DNA from: Prolixibacteraceae bacterium
Lineage (GTDB): Bacteria; Bacteroidota; Bacteroidia; Bacteroidales; Prolixibacteraceae
Assembly: GCA_007116765.1 (NCBI GenBank)
Contig: SKHV01000110.1
Coordinates: 1 to 16,977, forward strand
Direction: 5' to 3'
Length of the DNA: 16,977 nucleotides
The notes below the pieces were generated by a model. The model had not been told where the DNA came from. It did no database searches and saw only the letters and a list, made by a program, of their open reading frames with translations. Positions 1-6,042 of the stretch are shown here, one piece after another. The position numbers and the translations under genes are program-made. How positions within the stretch are numbered: position 1 is the first letter of the stretch; every line of letters begins with the position of its first letter.

Positions 1-1754
1 CCATCCTTTGGAGAAACGCCTACTGCAATCGTGTTATGAGATTCACCAATATGCCATCGGTTTTGAAAACCGGTATGCGTGTGCGGGAATTCAATGGTAA
101 CCCTTGACTTTGTTACCATGTTTATGCGGGTCAACATAACATGCCGGTCTGATTTACCCCCCCTGTACCATGTCACAAAAACATAATCTCCATGTTTTGC
201 GACACAGTCCCCATGAGGAGTGATTCTGCGGCCAAAAGCATAGTCATATTTTCCATCAGTTCTGTTGGGGCGAGTGAGACGAGCATCACCAGTCACCTTA
301 TCTCCATCGAAATACAACCCATGATCTGTAATTTTCGTCTCATACTCGAGAACAACCTCGCCACTTTTCACTCCTTTAAATTGTTTTCCATTGCCCGGCG
401 CTATTGTTTTCCCGGAACTACTTATTATGTTTTGGAAATAAATTCCGTAATAACCTTCAGTAATATTTGAAAGTGACAAAAGAACTGACATATTATCATC
501 TGAAATATAAGCATTTAATACTTCCACTCCTTTATTGATAATGTAATTTGAAATATTTTCAGCTGAATTTTTTTCAGCTTCTTCATAAAAAGCAACTTCC
601 AAAACATTCGGCTCGACAAGTTCAACCGACCTAACATAAAAATCATTCGGCAAGGGCATTTCGCCCGGAGCGAGTTTGACAACTTCAGTTCCGGCAAGCA
701 ATAATCCACCATCTCCGTAATCTCTGAATGAATTATATGTGACAGGCTGCGATCGGGAAGGCTTATCGGCCACACCCTGTACATAGCCTACTTTTCCATC
801 GGGGTGAACGGCTTTTGACACCATTCCGTTCCATGCTTTAGTAACAGTAGGCATATATATAGCCGAATCTAAAATGCCTGCATTTATACCCCATGCTATG
901 CCATAGGTAAAAAAAGCAGTCCCGCTGGTTTCCGGCCCAGGAAAGTCAGTAGTATCGGCTAAGCTAACATTCCAAAAGCCATCATCTCGTTGTACTTTAA
1001 GCAAGGCTTGAGCCATACTTTTAAAGACATCAATATATTCCTGCCTAAAGTTGTTGTCTTCAGGTAAATATTTAAGAGTACTTGTCAGGCCGGCAAATAC
1101 CCATCCATTCCCGCGCGACCAATAACACTTTTTGCCTCCGGGAGTTTGAAAGGGGGGCTTGAATTTAGCATCTCTAAACCACAAACCGTCTGTCTCATCA
1201 TACAGTTGTAAAGTAACTTTGGTATGATGAAAAAGCGAGTATAATTTATCCAAATATGAATCCCGTTTAAAATAATTACCATAACGGGTAAGTACCGGCA
1301 TTGCCATAAATAATGCGTCTATCCAATGCCAATCATCTGAGGCTGGCCTATTAACCAAATCTTGCACACTATTATCTATTTTGCTCAGCATAAAATCATC
1401 TCTTGACCCTTTGGCAATAAATATGTCCATATAAGCTTGCCCCACGCATTGATTGTCGGCTTCTTTTGGCTTAGTACCTAACTTCCAATCGTTATTTACA
1501 CCCCAATAATACGCATGGTTAATAATTTCCTTTCTCGGGAAAAGCTCAAAAAAAGCCATATGCCCGGCATAATAAGTGCCTTCCAACCAATCGGCAGCTG
1601 ATGAGTTCACTGTATCGGTTTCAGGATTTTTTAACATCCACGCATTACTGACTTTTTCCAAAGTATGTATTATATTGGTTTTGGATGGCAAGTTCTGAGA
1701 AAATAGAGTTGCAGATACAGCACAAAACATAAAAATACCAATAATTTTCTTCAT
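1..1754 (-). CDS. GH105 unsaturated uronyl hydrolase fused to Ig-like and BNR/ulvan-lyase-like domain (partial, runs off left edge)
   Basis: I translated this frame by hand: 584 codons from the ATG at 1754 with no stop before the window edge, so the C-terminus is missing. Residues 1-20 form a signal peptide (hydrophobic core, cleavage near LFS-Q), so it is exported. Residues about 25-365 look like a whole GH105 (alpha/alpha)6-barrel: DWHWIDALFM, with D146 in the place of the family's catalytic Asp, then YWSRGNGWV at 211 and ETSGTAFFTYG at 275. GH105 enzymes hydrate and release the 4,5-unsaturated uronate that polysaccharide lyases leave at chain ends. Residues about 370-465 resemble an Ig-like (SbsA-type) domain. 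From about 470 a further domain begins (WYRGGKSDRHVML at 529, WHIGESHNTIAVGV at 567) that recalls BNR_4 propeller proteins, including ulvan lyases PL24/PL25. GH105 is confident; the last domain is from memory of motifs only. An A-rich leader precedes the start, which lies 347 bases downstream of the sensor kinase gene. Confidence 0.85.
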   Translation of the reverse strand, partial: MKKIIGIFMFCAVSATLFSQNLPSKTNIIHTLEKVSNAWMLKNPETDTVNSSAADWLEGTYYAGHMAFFELFPRKEIINHAYYWGVNNDWKLGTKPKEADNQCVGQAYMDIFIAKGSRDDFMLSKIDNSVQDLVNRPASDDWHWIDALFMAMPVLTRYGNYFKRDSYLDKLYSLFHHTKVTLQLYDETDGLWFRDAKFKPPFQTPGGKKCYWSRGNGWVFAGLTSTLKYLPEDNNFRQEYIDVFKSMAQALLKVQRDDGFWNVSLADTTDFPGPETSGTAFFTYGIAWGINAGILDSAIYMPTVTKAWNGMVSKAVHPDGKVGYVQGVADKPSRSQPVTYNSFRDYGDGGLLLAGTEVVKLAPGEMPLPNDFYVRSVELVEPNVLEVAFYEEAEKNSAENISNYIINKGVEVLNAYISDDNMSVLLSLSNITEGYYGIYFQNIISSSGKTIAPGNGKQFKGVKSGEVVLEYETKITDHGLYFDGDKVTGDARLTRPNRTDGKYDYAFGRRITPHGDCVAKHGDYVFVTWYRGGKSDRHVMLTRINMVTKSRVTIEFPHTHTGFQNRWHIGESHNTIAVGVSPKD

Positions 1755-2101
1755 ATTATTTTTATTTGTATTATTATAATAATTGAATTATAAAAATATG
1801 ACGTGCTGTAAAATCTTAATTGTGCTTATAGTTCATTTTATAAGATTATTCTGTCACTTAGGTACTTTTCATGCTTTTTGGCATTTTAGTTCATTCTTTT
1901 TTTTACAGTTAAACTGTAAAGAATATTGTTAAAAAGTGGCCACACAGAACCACAGTAGGTGAAAATGATCTCAGACTTCAATTACTAAGGATAATAAAAC
2001 AACAATAAAATTTAGTAGTGATTTTGATGTTTGATTCGCAATATAATACTGATTAAAAATGGATTATTGAAAAACTACTTACAGGAGTGGTAGAAAGTTT
2101 T
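1755..2101. other. 347-base intergenic region upstream of the GH105 fusion gene
   Basis: No convincing open frame is seen in this AT-rich stretch. It holds a weak hairpin just after the sensor kinase stop (2070-2102), a perfect 9+1+9 palindrome (1902-1920) and a second copy of that palindrome's half-site, CTGTAAA, at 1806-1812. I found no exact Bacteroidota promoter (-7 TAnnTTTG) on the minus strand. Its size and palindrome suggest that the GH105 gene has its own regulated promoter. Confidence 0.5.
1902..1920. promoter_or_regulatory. Candidate operator: perfect 19-base palindrome
   Basis: TTTACAGTT-A-AACTGTAAA is a perfect inverted repeat with 9-base arms and a single central base. A one-base loop cannot form a good RNA hairpin, so a site for a dimeric DNA-binding protein is more likely than a terminator. 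It lies 148 bases upstream of the GH105-fusion start. One half-site (CTGTAAA) recurs at 1806-1812, 108 bases nearer the gene. The binding protein is unknown. Confidence 0.4.
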
Positions 2102-2102
2102 T
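2070..2102 (-). terminator. Possible weak terminator after the sensor kinase gene
   Basis: On the minus strand, immediately after the kinase stop codon, AAAAACT-type arms (2096-2102 and 2070-2076) can pair, and the 3' arm ends in a T run. The stem is almost all A-T, with an optional inner CTAC/GTAG pairing, so it would be weak. Placement supports a terminator; composition does not. Confidence 0.25.
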
Positions 2103-5100
2103 TATGTTGATGTTTGCTGCACTTTTGGCAGTTCCACAATGAATGAACTCCCCTTTCCAAGCTCGCTTTCAACTATTAATCGACCCCCAAGCAGGGCAAT
2201 AAACTCGCGACAAGTTACCAATCCAATTCCAGTGCCCACCTCTCCCTTAGTGCCAAAAGTAGATTCCACAAACTGATTGTTAAACAATTCATTAATGGTT
2301 TCCTGAGCCATACCTACACCATTGTCTTTTACGGTAATTCGAACCACATCATCAAGTTCATTACTAATTATTCTAAGCTTCCCATTCGATGAGAATTTTA
2401 TAGCATTGGAAATTAAATTTCTAAATATTGCTTCAAACAGGTTGATATCAGAAACGATGATAAGCTCTTTCGGAACAGAAATAAGCATTTCCAGGTTTTT
2501 GCTTTTCAGCCCATCCTTAACCAGATCGTGAATGCCTGAAATTTCTTTGTGCGGACTTATTTTTTTATTTACAATTTTGATTGTCCGACGCTGGCTTCTT
2601 GCCCAATTCAGTAAATTCTCCAGCAATTGAAATACTTTTTTCGATGAATCATCTATACTTGAGATGATAGTTAATCGCTGTTCATCATTAATTTTTTTAT
2701 ATTCATTTAACAACACTTCGCACAACCCAAGTATCGATGAGAATGGGCTTCGTAAATCGTGTGCAATTATTGAGAACAACTTATCTTTAGTTGCATTTAA
2801 TTTTGTAAGTTCTATATTCGCTTCATTTAATTCTTGTGTTCTTTTCTCCAACAATTCGTTTTTACTTGCCAATTCAGCAGTACGTTCGGCAACCTTAATC
2901 TTTAATAATTTCTGTTGATGTTTTAACTGTTTAACTCGCGAATAATATATTACAAATGAAATTAGTGTTGCGGTTAAAATTAAAAATACCCTAAAAAACC
3001 ATGTACGCCACCATGGCGGTAAAATTTTAATGTTGATTTTAATTCCTTCCTCATTCCAAACCCCATCGTTATTGCTTGCTTTCACTCTAAAAACATAATC
3101 GCCTTCCCTCATGTTTGTGTAGGTGGCATTTCTGGCATTTCCCACATAGCGCCAATCATCATCAACGCCTTCCATCATATAAGCATATTGTATTTTTAAT
3201 GGCGATGAATAATTAATTGCTACATAATCAAAGGACAACATAGATTGCTTATGGTTAAGAACAATTTTTTTTGTGTAAGAAATATGCTTACTAAGTGGTG
3301 AGTCTTCTGTGCCAATTTCCACCTCTTTATCAAATATTCTAAAATCCGAAATCACGACATTAGGTGCATCTGGGTTAAGTTTTATACTATCGGGATGAAA
3401 AACATTAAACCCATTTCTGCCTCCAAAATACATATACCCCTTTGATGTTTTTAAAGCAGAATGCATTTCAAATTGGTCACCTTGTAAACCATCAAAGCGG
3501 TTGAAATGATTGAATTTTTTTGTATCGATATTGAATTTTGATATGCCTTCTTTTGAAGAAAACCAAATATTGTCATGACTATCGAAAAGCATAGCCATTA
3601 AATTGTTTTTTGGGGTGCCTCCATCGTATTTATAGCGGGTAAACTCTTTCCTGTTTTCCGAGAGTTGATGAAGTCCGTCACTCCCCGATGCAATCCAAAT
3701 ATGTCCCCTCGAATCTTTACCAATTGCTATTACATTTTGTGCCATTAATGAATAAGGCTTGTTCTCGACAAAATTTTTGTCATTATAAACCCGAACAACT
3801 TCTCCATCTGCATTCAATAGCCGAAGTCCTCGTAAGGTACCCAGCCAAATTGAATCTGCATCCTCAACGTAGAAACAACGCCCTGCCGTTTCTGTAAAAA
3901 AAGGAGTAAAAGTTTCTGTTTCAAAATCGAACAAATCAACACCTTTGCCATGTGCTATCAATATTTTTCCATTAGGGTGCTCTTCAATGGCTAAAATGTA
4001 AAAGTCATTTATTGAATTAGGATCATTAGTATTGGGTATGTATTGCTTGAATTGATCTGTCTTTCTATCTAAAACATGCAAGCCTTTCAAGAAAGTTCCC
4101 ACAAGCAAATAACGATTATTTATTTCGTTTATGACAGTAACATTATCGCCCTGCAAAGCATTTGGGTCAGAGGTGTTTGCCCTATAATGCTTAAATAATT
4201 TGGTTTTAGGATCGAATCGACTAAGCCCACCATCTTCTTTTGTGCCAATCCAAATAAACCCTTCCGAGTCTTCAAAAAACGACCTTACATTATTATTAAA
4301 CAACCCATTCTCGCTATAATTTATAGTATAGTGTGCAATTTTTTTCTGCTGCCGGTCAACATAATTAATACCATTATTATGAGTGCCTATCCATAAATTC
4401 ATTTTCGAATCTTTGTATAACGATATTATTGCTTTGCTATTTAATCCGTTTACATCAGCAATGGAAGGAACCAAATATTTATAAGTTTTATTATTTTTGT
4501 TATAAAAAGTAAGCCCACCCTCTTTATTTAAAATAATAATATCTCTATGCTCATATTCAATTATGTCTAATGCCAAATTAGATAATAACTTACCATTCTC
4601 TTTCGAAAAAATCTCAGGTTCAGTTTGCAAATCTCCGTTTTTAAACAAATAGGCACCATCTTCTAAAGTGCCAACCCATAAATCGCCATCGCTATCGTAA
4701 AATAGCTTAACTACATTACCCAGGTTTTTAGTACTTTCAACCAATTCAACCGTATTTTCATCCGGGTTAAAAAGATATATACCTGCGTTAGCACCAAAAA
4801 AAATCTCATTTTTTGGTGATATTTCTATAGATGAAAATAATGCCTGTCCACTTGTGCGGGTTACCTCCTCGTTAAATGTTAGATTAATTAAGGTACTGTC
4901 GCATTTATAAATATTATTCATTGAGGCTACCCAAAGCGTTCCGTTATTATCAGTCTTTAAATCCATAATTGATACTGACTGTAGTACACCTTCAGTATCA
5001 ATTTTCCTATCGCCAAATGAGATTTTATAAGTTTCTATGTCAAAATAAAACAATCCTTTTGAAGTCCCTATCCAAAAATTTGTTGAATTGAAATCCTTTT

Positions 5101-5362
5101 CAATAACTTTTATATAATGGTTGATTGTCAAACCTGTTATATCATTCTTATCAATTTTTTTTACCGCACTCCCGTCAAATCTATTAAGCCCATTGTCCAA
5201 TCCAATCCAAATAAAACCAAGCGAGTCTTCAAAAAAACAATTGATTCGGTTTGATGATAAGCCGTCTTCAATTTTCAAATAATTAAAATAATAGTCATTA
5301 ATCTGAGCATAAATGCCCGAGGCTAAAATGAGAAAAAAAGCTATGAGCTTAAGGCGAATCAT
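2102..5362 (-). CDS. Two-propeller / Y_Y_Y membrane sensor histidine kinase lacking receiver and AraC domains
   Basis: This 1086-residue protein has a signal sequence (1-19, ending IYA-Q). About 650 residues of two-component-regulator propeller repeats follow, with recurring units such as DSLGFIWIG, DSDGDLWVG and DSEGFIWIG, enough for two beta-propellers. Then come a Y_Y_Y domain (about 726-783), one membrane helix (about 788-808), a coiled coil (about 810-860), a HisKA domain with H868 in AHDLRSPF, and a HATPase domain with N982/N986 (N-box), DNGVGM and GTGIGL. This is the sensor half of a Bacteroidota hybrid two-component system, which detects oligosaccharides in the periplasm to induce a PUL. 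Hybrid members normally run about 1300-1400 residues and end in receiver and AraC domains. This one stops cleanly about 50 residues after the G2 box, so it must signal to a separate response regulator not in this window. Whether it controls the neighbouring enzymes is inferred from position. Confidence 0.92.
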   Translation of the reverse strand: MIRLKLIAFFLILASGIYAQINDYYFNYLKIEDGLSSNRINCFFEDSLGFIWIGLDNGLNRFDGSAVKKIDKNDITGLTINHYIKVIEKDFNSTNFWIGTSKGLFYFDIETYKISFGDRKIDTEGVLQSVSIMDLKTDNNGTLWVASMNNIYKCDSTLINLTFNEEVTRTSGQALFSSIEISPKNEIFFGANAGIYLFNPDENTVELVESTKNLGNVVKLFYDSDGDLWVGTLEDGAYLFKNGDLQTEPEIFSKENGKLLSNLALDIIEYEHRDIIILNKEGGLTFYNKNNKTYKYLVPSIADVNGLNSKAIISLYKDSKMNLWIGTHNNGINYVDRQQKKIAHYTINYSENGLFNNNVRSFFEDSEGFIWIGTKEDGGLSRFDPKTKLFKHYRANTSDPNALQGDNVTVINEINNRYLLVGTFLKGLHVLDRKTDQFKQYIPNTNDPNSINDFYILAIEEHPNGKILIAHGKGVDLFDFETETFTPFFTETAGRCFYVEDADSIWLGTLRGLRLLNADGEVVRVYNDKNFVENKPYSLMAQNVIAIGKDSRGHIWIASGSDGLHQLSENRKEFTRYKYDGGTPKNNLMAMLFDSHDNIWFSSKEGISKFNIDTKKFNHFNRFDGLQGDQFEMHSALKTSKGYMYFGGRNGFNVFHPDSIKLNPDAPNVVISDFRIFDKEVEIGTEDSPLSKHISYTKKIVLNHKQSMLSFDYVAINYSSPLKIQYAYMMEGVDDDWRYVGNARNATYTNMREGDYVFRVKASNNDGVWNEEGIKINIKILPPWWRTWFFRVFLILTATLISFVIYYSRVKQLKHQQKLLKIKVAERTAELASKNELLEKRTQELNEANIELTKLNATKDKLFSIIAHDLRSPFSSILGLCEVLLNEYKKINDEQRLTIISSIDDSSKKVFQLLENLLNWARSQRRTIKIVNKKISPHKEISGIHDLVKDGLKSKNLEMLISVPKELIIVSDINLFEAIFRNLISNAIKFSSNGKLRIISNELDDVVRITVKDNGVGMAQETINELFNNQFVESTFGTKGEVGTGIGLVTCREFIALLGGRLIVESELGKGSSFIVELPKVQQTST

Positions 5363-5408
5363 TGATATTTTTTTTATTTTATAGTCTTAATTTACACTTT
5401 TTAAATGA

Positions 5409-5439
5409 CAAAATACAACAGATGCGAAATGTTTCAAAA
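5409..5439 (-). promoter_or_regulatory. Weak candidate promoter for the sensor kinase gene
   Basis: On the minus strand TTTTG (5435-5439) is followed after 19 bases by TATTTTG (5409-5415). This resembles the Bacteroidota -33 TTTG / -7 TAnnTTTG pattern but is one base short in the -7 box. The kinase start codon lies about 45 bases further on. In such AT-rich DNA a chance match is quite possible. The insertion-element remnant begins only six bases upstream of the -33-like box. Confidence 0.25.
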
Positions 5440-5444
5440 ATTTT

Positions 5445-5460
5445 AGTACATGACAAAAAA
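5445..5460 (+). repeat. Left terminal inverted repeat of the IS remnant
   Basis: AGTACATGACAAAAAA matches the reverse complement of 5944-5959 at 15 of 16 bases. Only AGTACATGA is informative, because the rest is poly-A. The distance to the transposase start (111 bases) leaves room for the element's own promoter and the hairpin. Confidence 0.5.
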
Positions 5461-5508
5461 AACAAATATCTAAAAACAAGAAAAATAAGTCGAAAAAGTT
5501 TGGCTATT

Positions 5509-5572
5509 ACGTTGATATTCTGTATATTAGAAAAATAGAACCACTCATTTTTCTAATGGAGAATATCAACGT
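5509..5572. repeat. Long imperfect hairpin spanning the transposase start
   Basis: The arms at 5509-5536 and 5547-5572 are complementary over 24 bases, apart from one small internal bulge, around a 10-base loop (AGAACCACTC). The transposase ATG at 5556 lies inside the 3' arm. In several IS4-group elements a comparable structure forms only in RNA read in from outside, hides the start site and so prevents accidental transposase expression. Here that role is inferred from position. Confidence 0.6.
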
Positions 5573-5933
5573 CGATAGTAAAAGCAGGGAATTCATTTCA
5601 ATTCTCAATACCCATTTTCAGGGAAAAGTAAATCTATCAAGATTAAAGCTTATTGCAATATTTGTCATTGCACTGTGCAAAGTCCAAACCGTCGGTTTTA
5701 AGAAGCTGGACAAGCAGGGTAATTCAAATTGTAGTGAGCGGATTGAGTTGGTAAATCGTTTCATCAGTCTGTTTGGTTGCAATTGCATAGACTGTTTAAT
5801 GGCCGACAGGGAATTTGTAGGGGACAATTGGATTAAATTCCTAAATGATAACCACATACGCTACTACATACGCATCAGGAATAATTTCAAGATTTTTATC
5901 CCCCATAAAAACAAAGAAATCAAGATTCTATAA
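5556..5933 (+). pseudogene. Truncated, internally deleted IS4-like transposase
   Basis: The 125 residues carry two recognisable blocks of a Bacteroidota IS4-type DDE transposase. Residues 1-50 (NTHFQGKVNLSRLKLI, LCKVQTVGFKKL) match the usual N-terminus. Residues 54-125 (GNSNCSERIELVNRF, LMADREFVGDNWIKF, IRYYIRIRNNFKIF) match the region around the second catalytic Asp. The roughly 80-90 residues normally between them, with the first catalytic Asp (usually in a DRTNWKFG-like motif), are absent, and the frame continues across the joint. The protein stops after HKNKEIKIL, about 150-200 residues early, so the catalytic Glu is also lost. It must be inactive. Family knowledge here is from memory of homologues. 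Confidence 0.75.
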
Positions 5934-5943
5934 ATGTGTTTAA

Positions 5944-5959
5944 TTTTTTTTCATGTACT
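5944..5959 (-). repeat. Right terminal inverted repeat of the IS remnant
   Basis: This is the inverted partner of 5445-5460: read on the minus strand it is AGTACATGA followed by seven A. It lies 10 bases after the premature transposase stop, so the 3' part of the gene has been deleted almost up to the element's end. Confidence 0.5.
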
Positions 5960-5977
5960 TAGATACGAGATATAATT

Positions 5978-6012
5978 TGGCAGGAAAGGGAATAACTTCC
6001 CACATCCTGCCA
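5978..6012 (-). terminator. Hairpin terminator at the end of the enzyme operon
   Basis: TGGCAGGA (5978-5985) pairs perfectly with TCCTGCCA (6005-6012). Inside it GGGAA (5988-5992) pairs with TTCCC (5997-6001) around a four-base loop, giving a strong two-part stem. It begins 30 bases after the stop of the GH78-like gene on the minus strand and is followed by AAATTATAT, a poor but AT-rich tail. No minus-strand gene follows until the kinase at 5362, so it fits as the operon's end. Confidence 0.55.
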
Positions 6013-6042
6013 TTATTATATTCAACTTTTATTCACGAATAC

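Larger units (their letters stand above)
5445..5959 (+). mobile_element. 515-base remnant of an IS4-type insertion sequence, probably non-autonomous
   Basis: The boundaries are set by an inverted repeat: AGTACATGA followed by an A run at 5445-5460, and its complement at 5944-5959 (15 of 16 positions match, though part is poly-A). Between them lie a 5' hairpin and an internally deleted, C-terminally truncated transposase gene on the plus strand, the only plus-strand gene trace in the window. An intact element of this type would be about 1.3-1.5 kb. No target-site duplication is visible beside the repeats. It cannot make a working transposase, but with both ends kept it could be moved in trans by a related full copy. 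It sits between the enzyme operon terminator and the sensor kinase promoter region. Confidence 0.65.

Noticed and set aside
1812..1847. AATCTTA / TAAGATT inverted repeat with 22-base spacing
   Set aside because: A seven-base AT-rich repeat at this spacing is expected by chance in such DNA.
1936..1943. GTGGCCAC palindrome
   Set aside because: Eight bases is too short to stand on its own, and no second copy was noticed nearby.
2102..5362. Kinase as a frameshifted hybrid regulator with a hidden receiver/AraC portion downstream
   Set aside because: Only 347 bases separate it from the next gene, and no receiver or HTH coding remnant was found there.
5435..5970. Target-site duplication flanking the IS remnant
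   Set aside because: The bases outside the two terminal repeats do not match, so no duplication is claimed.
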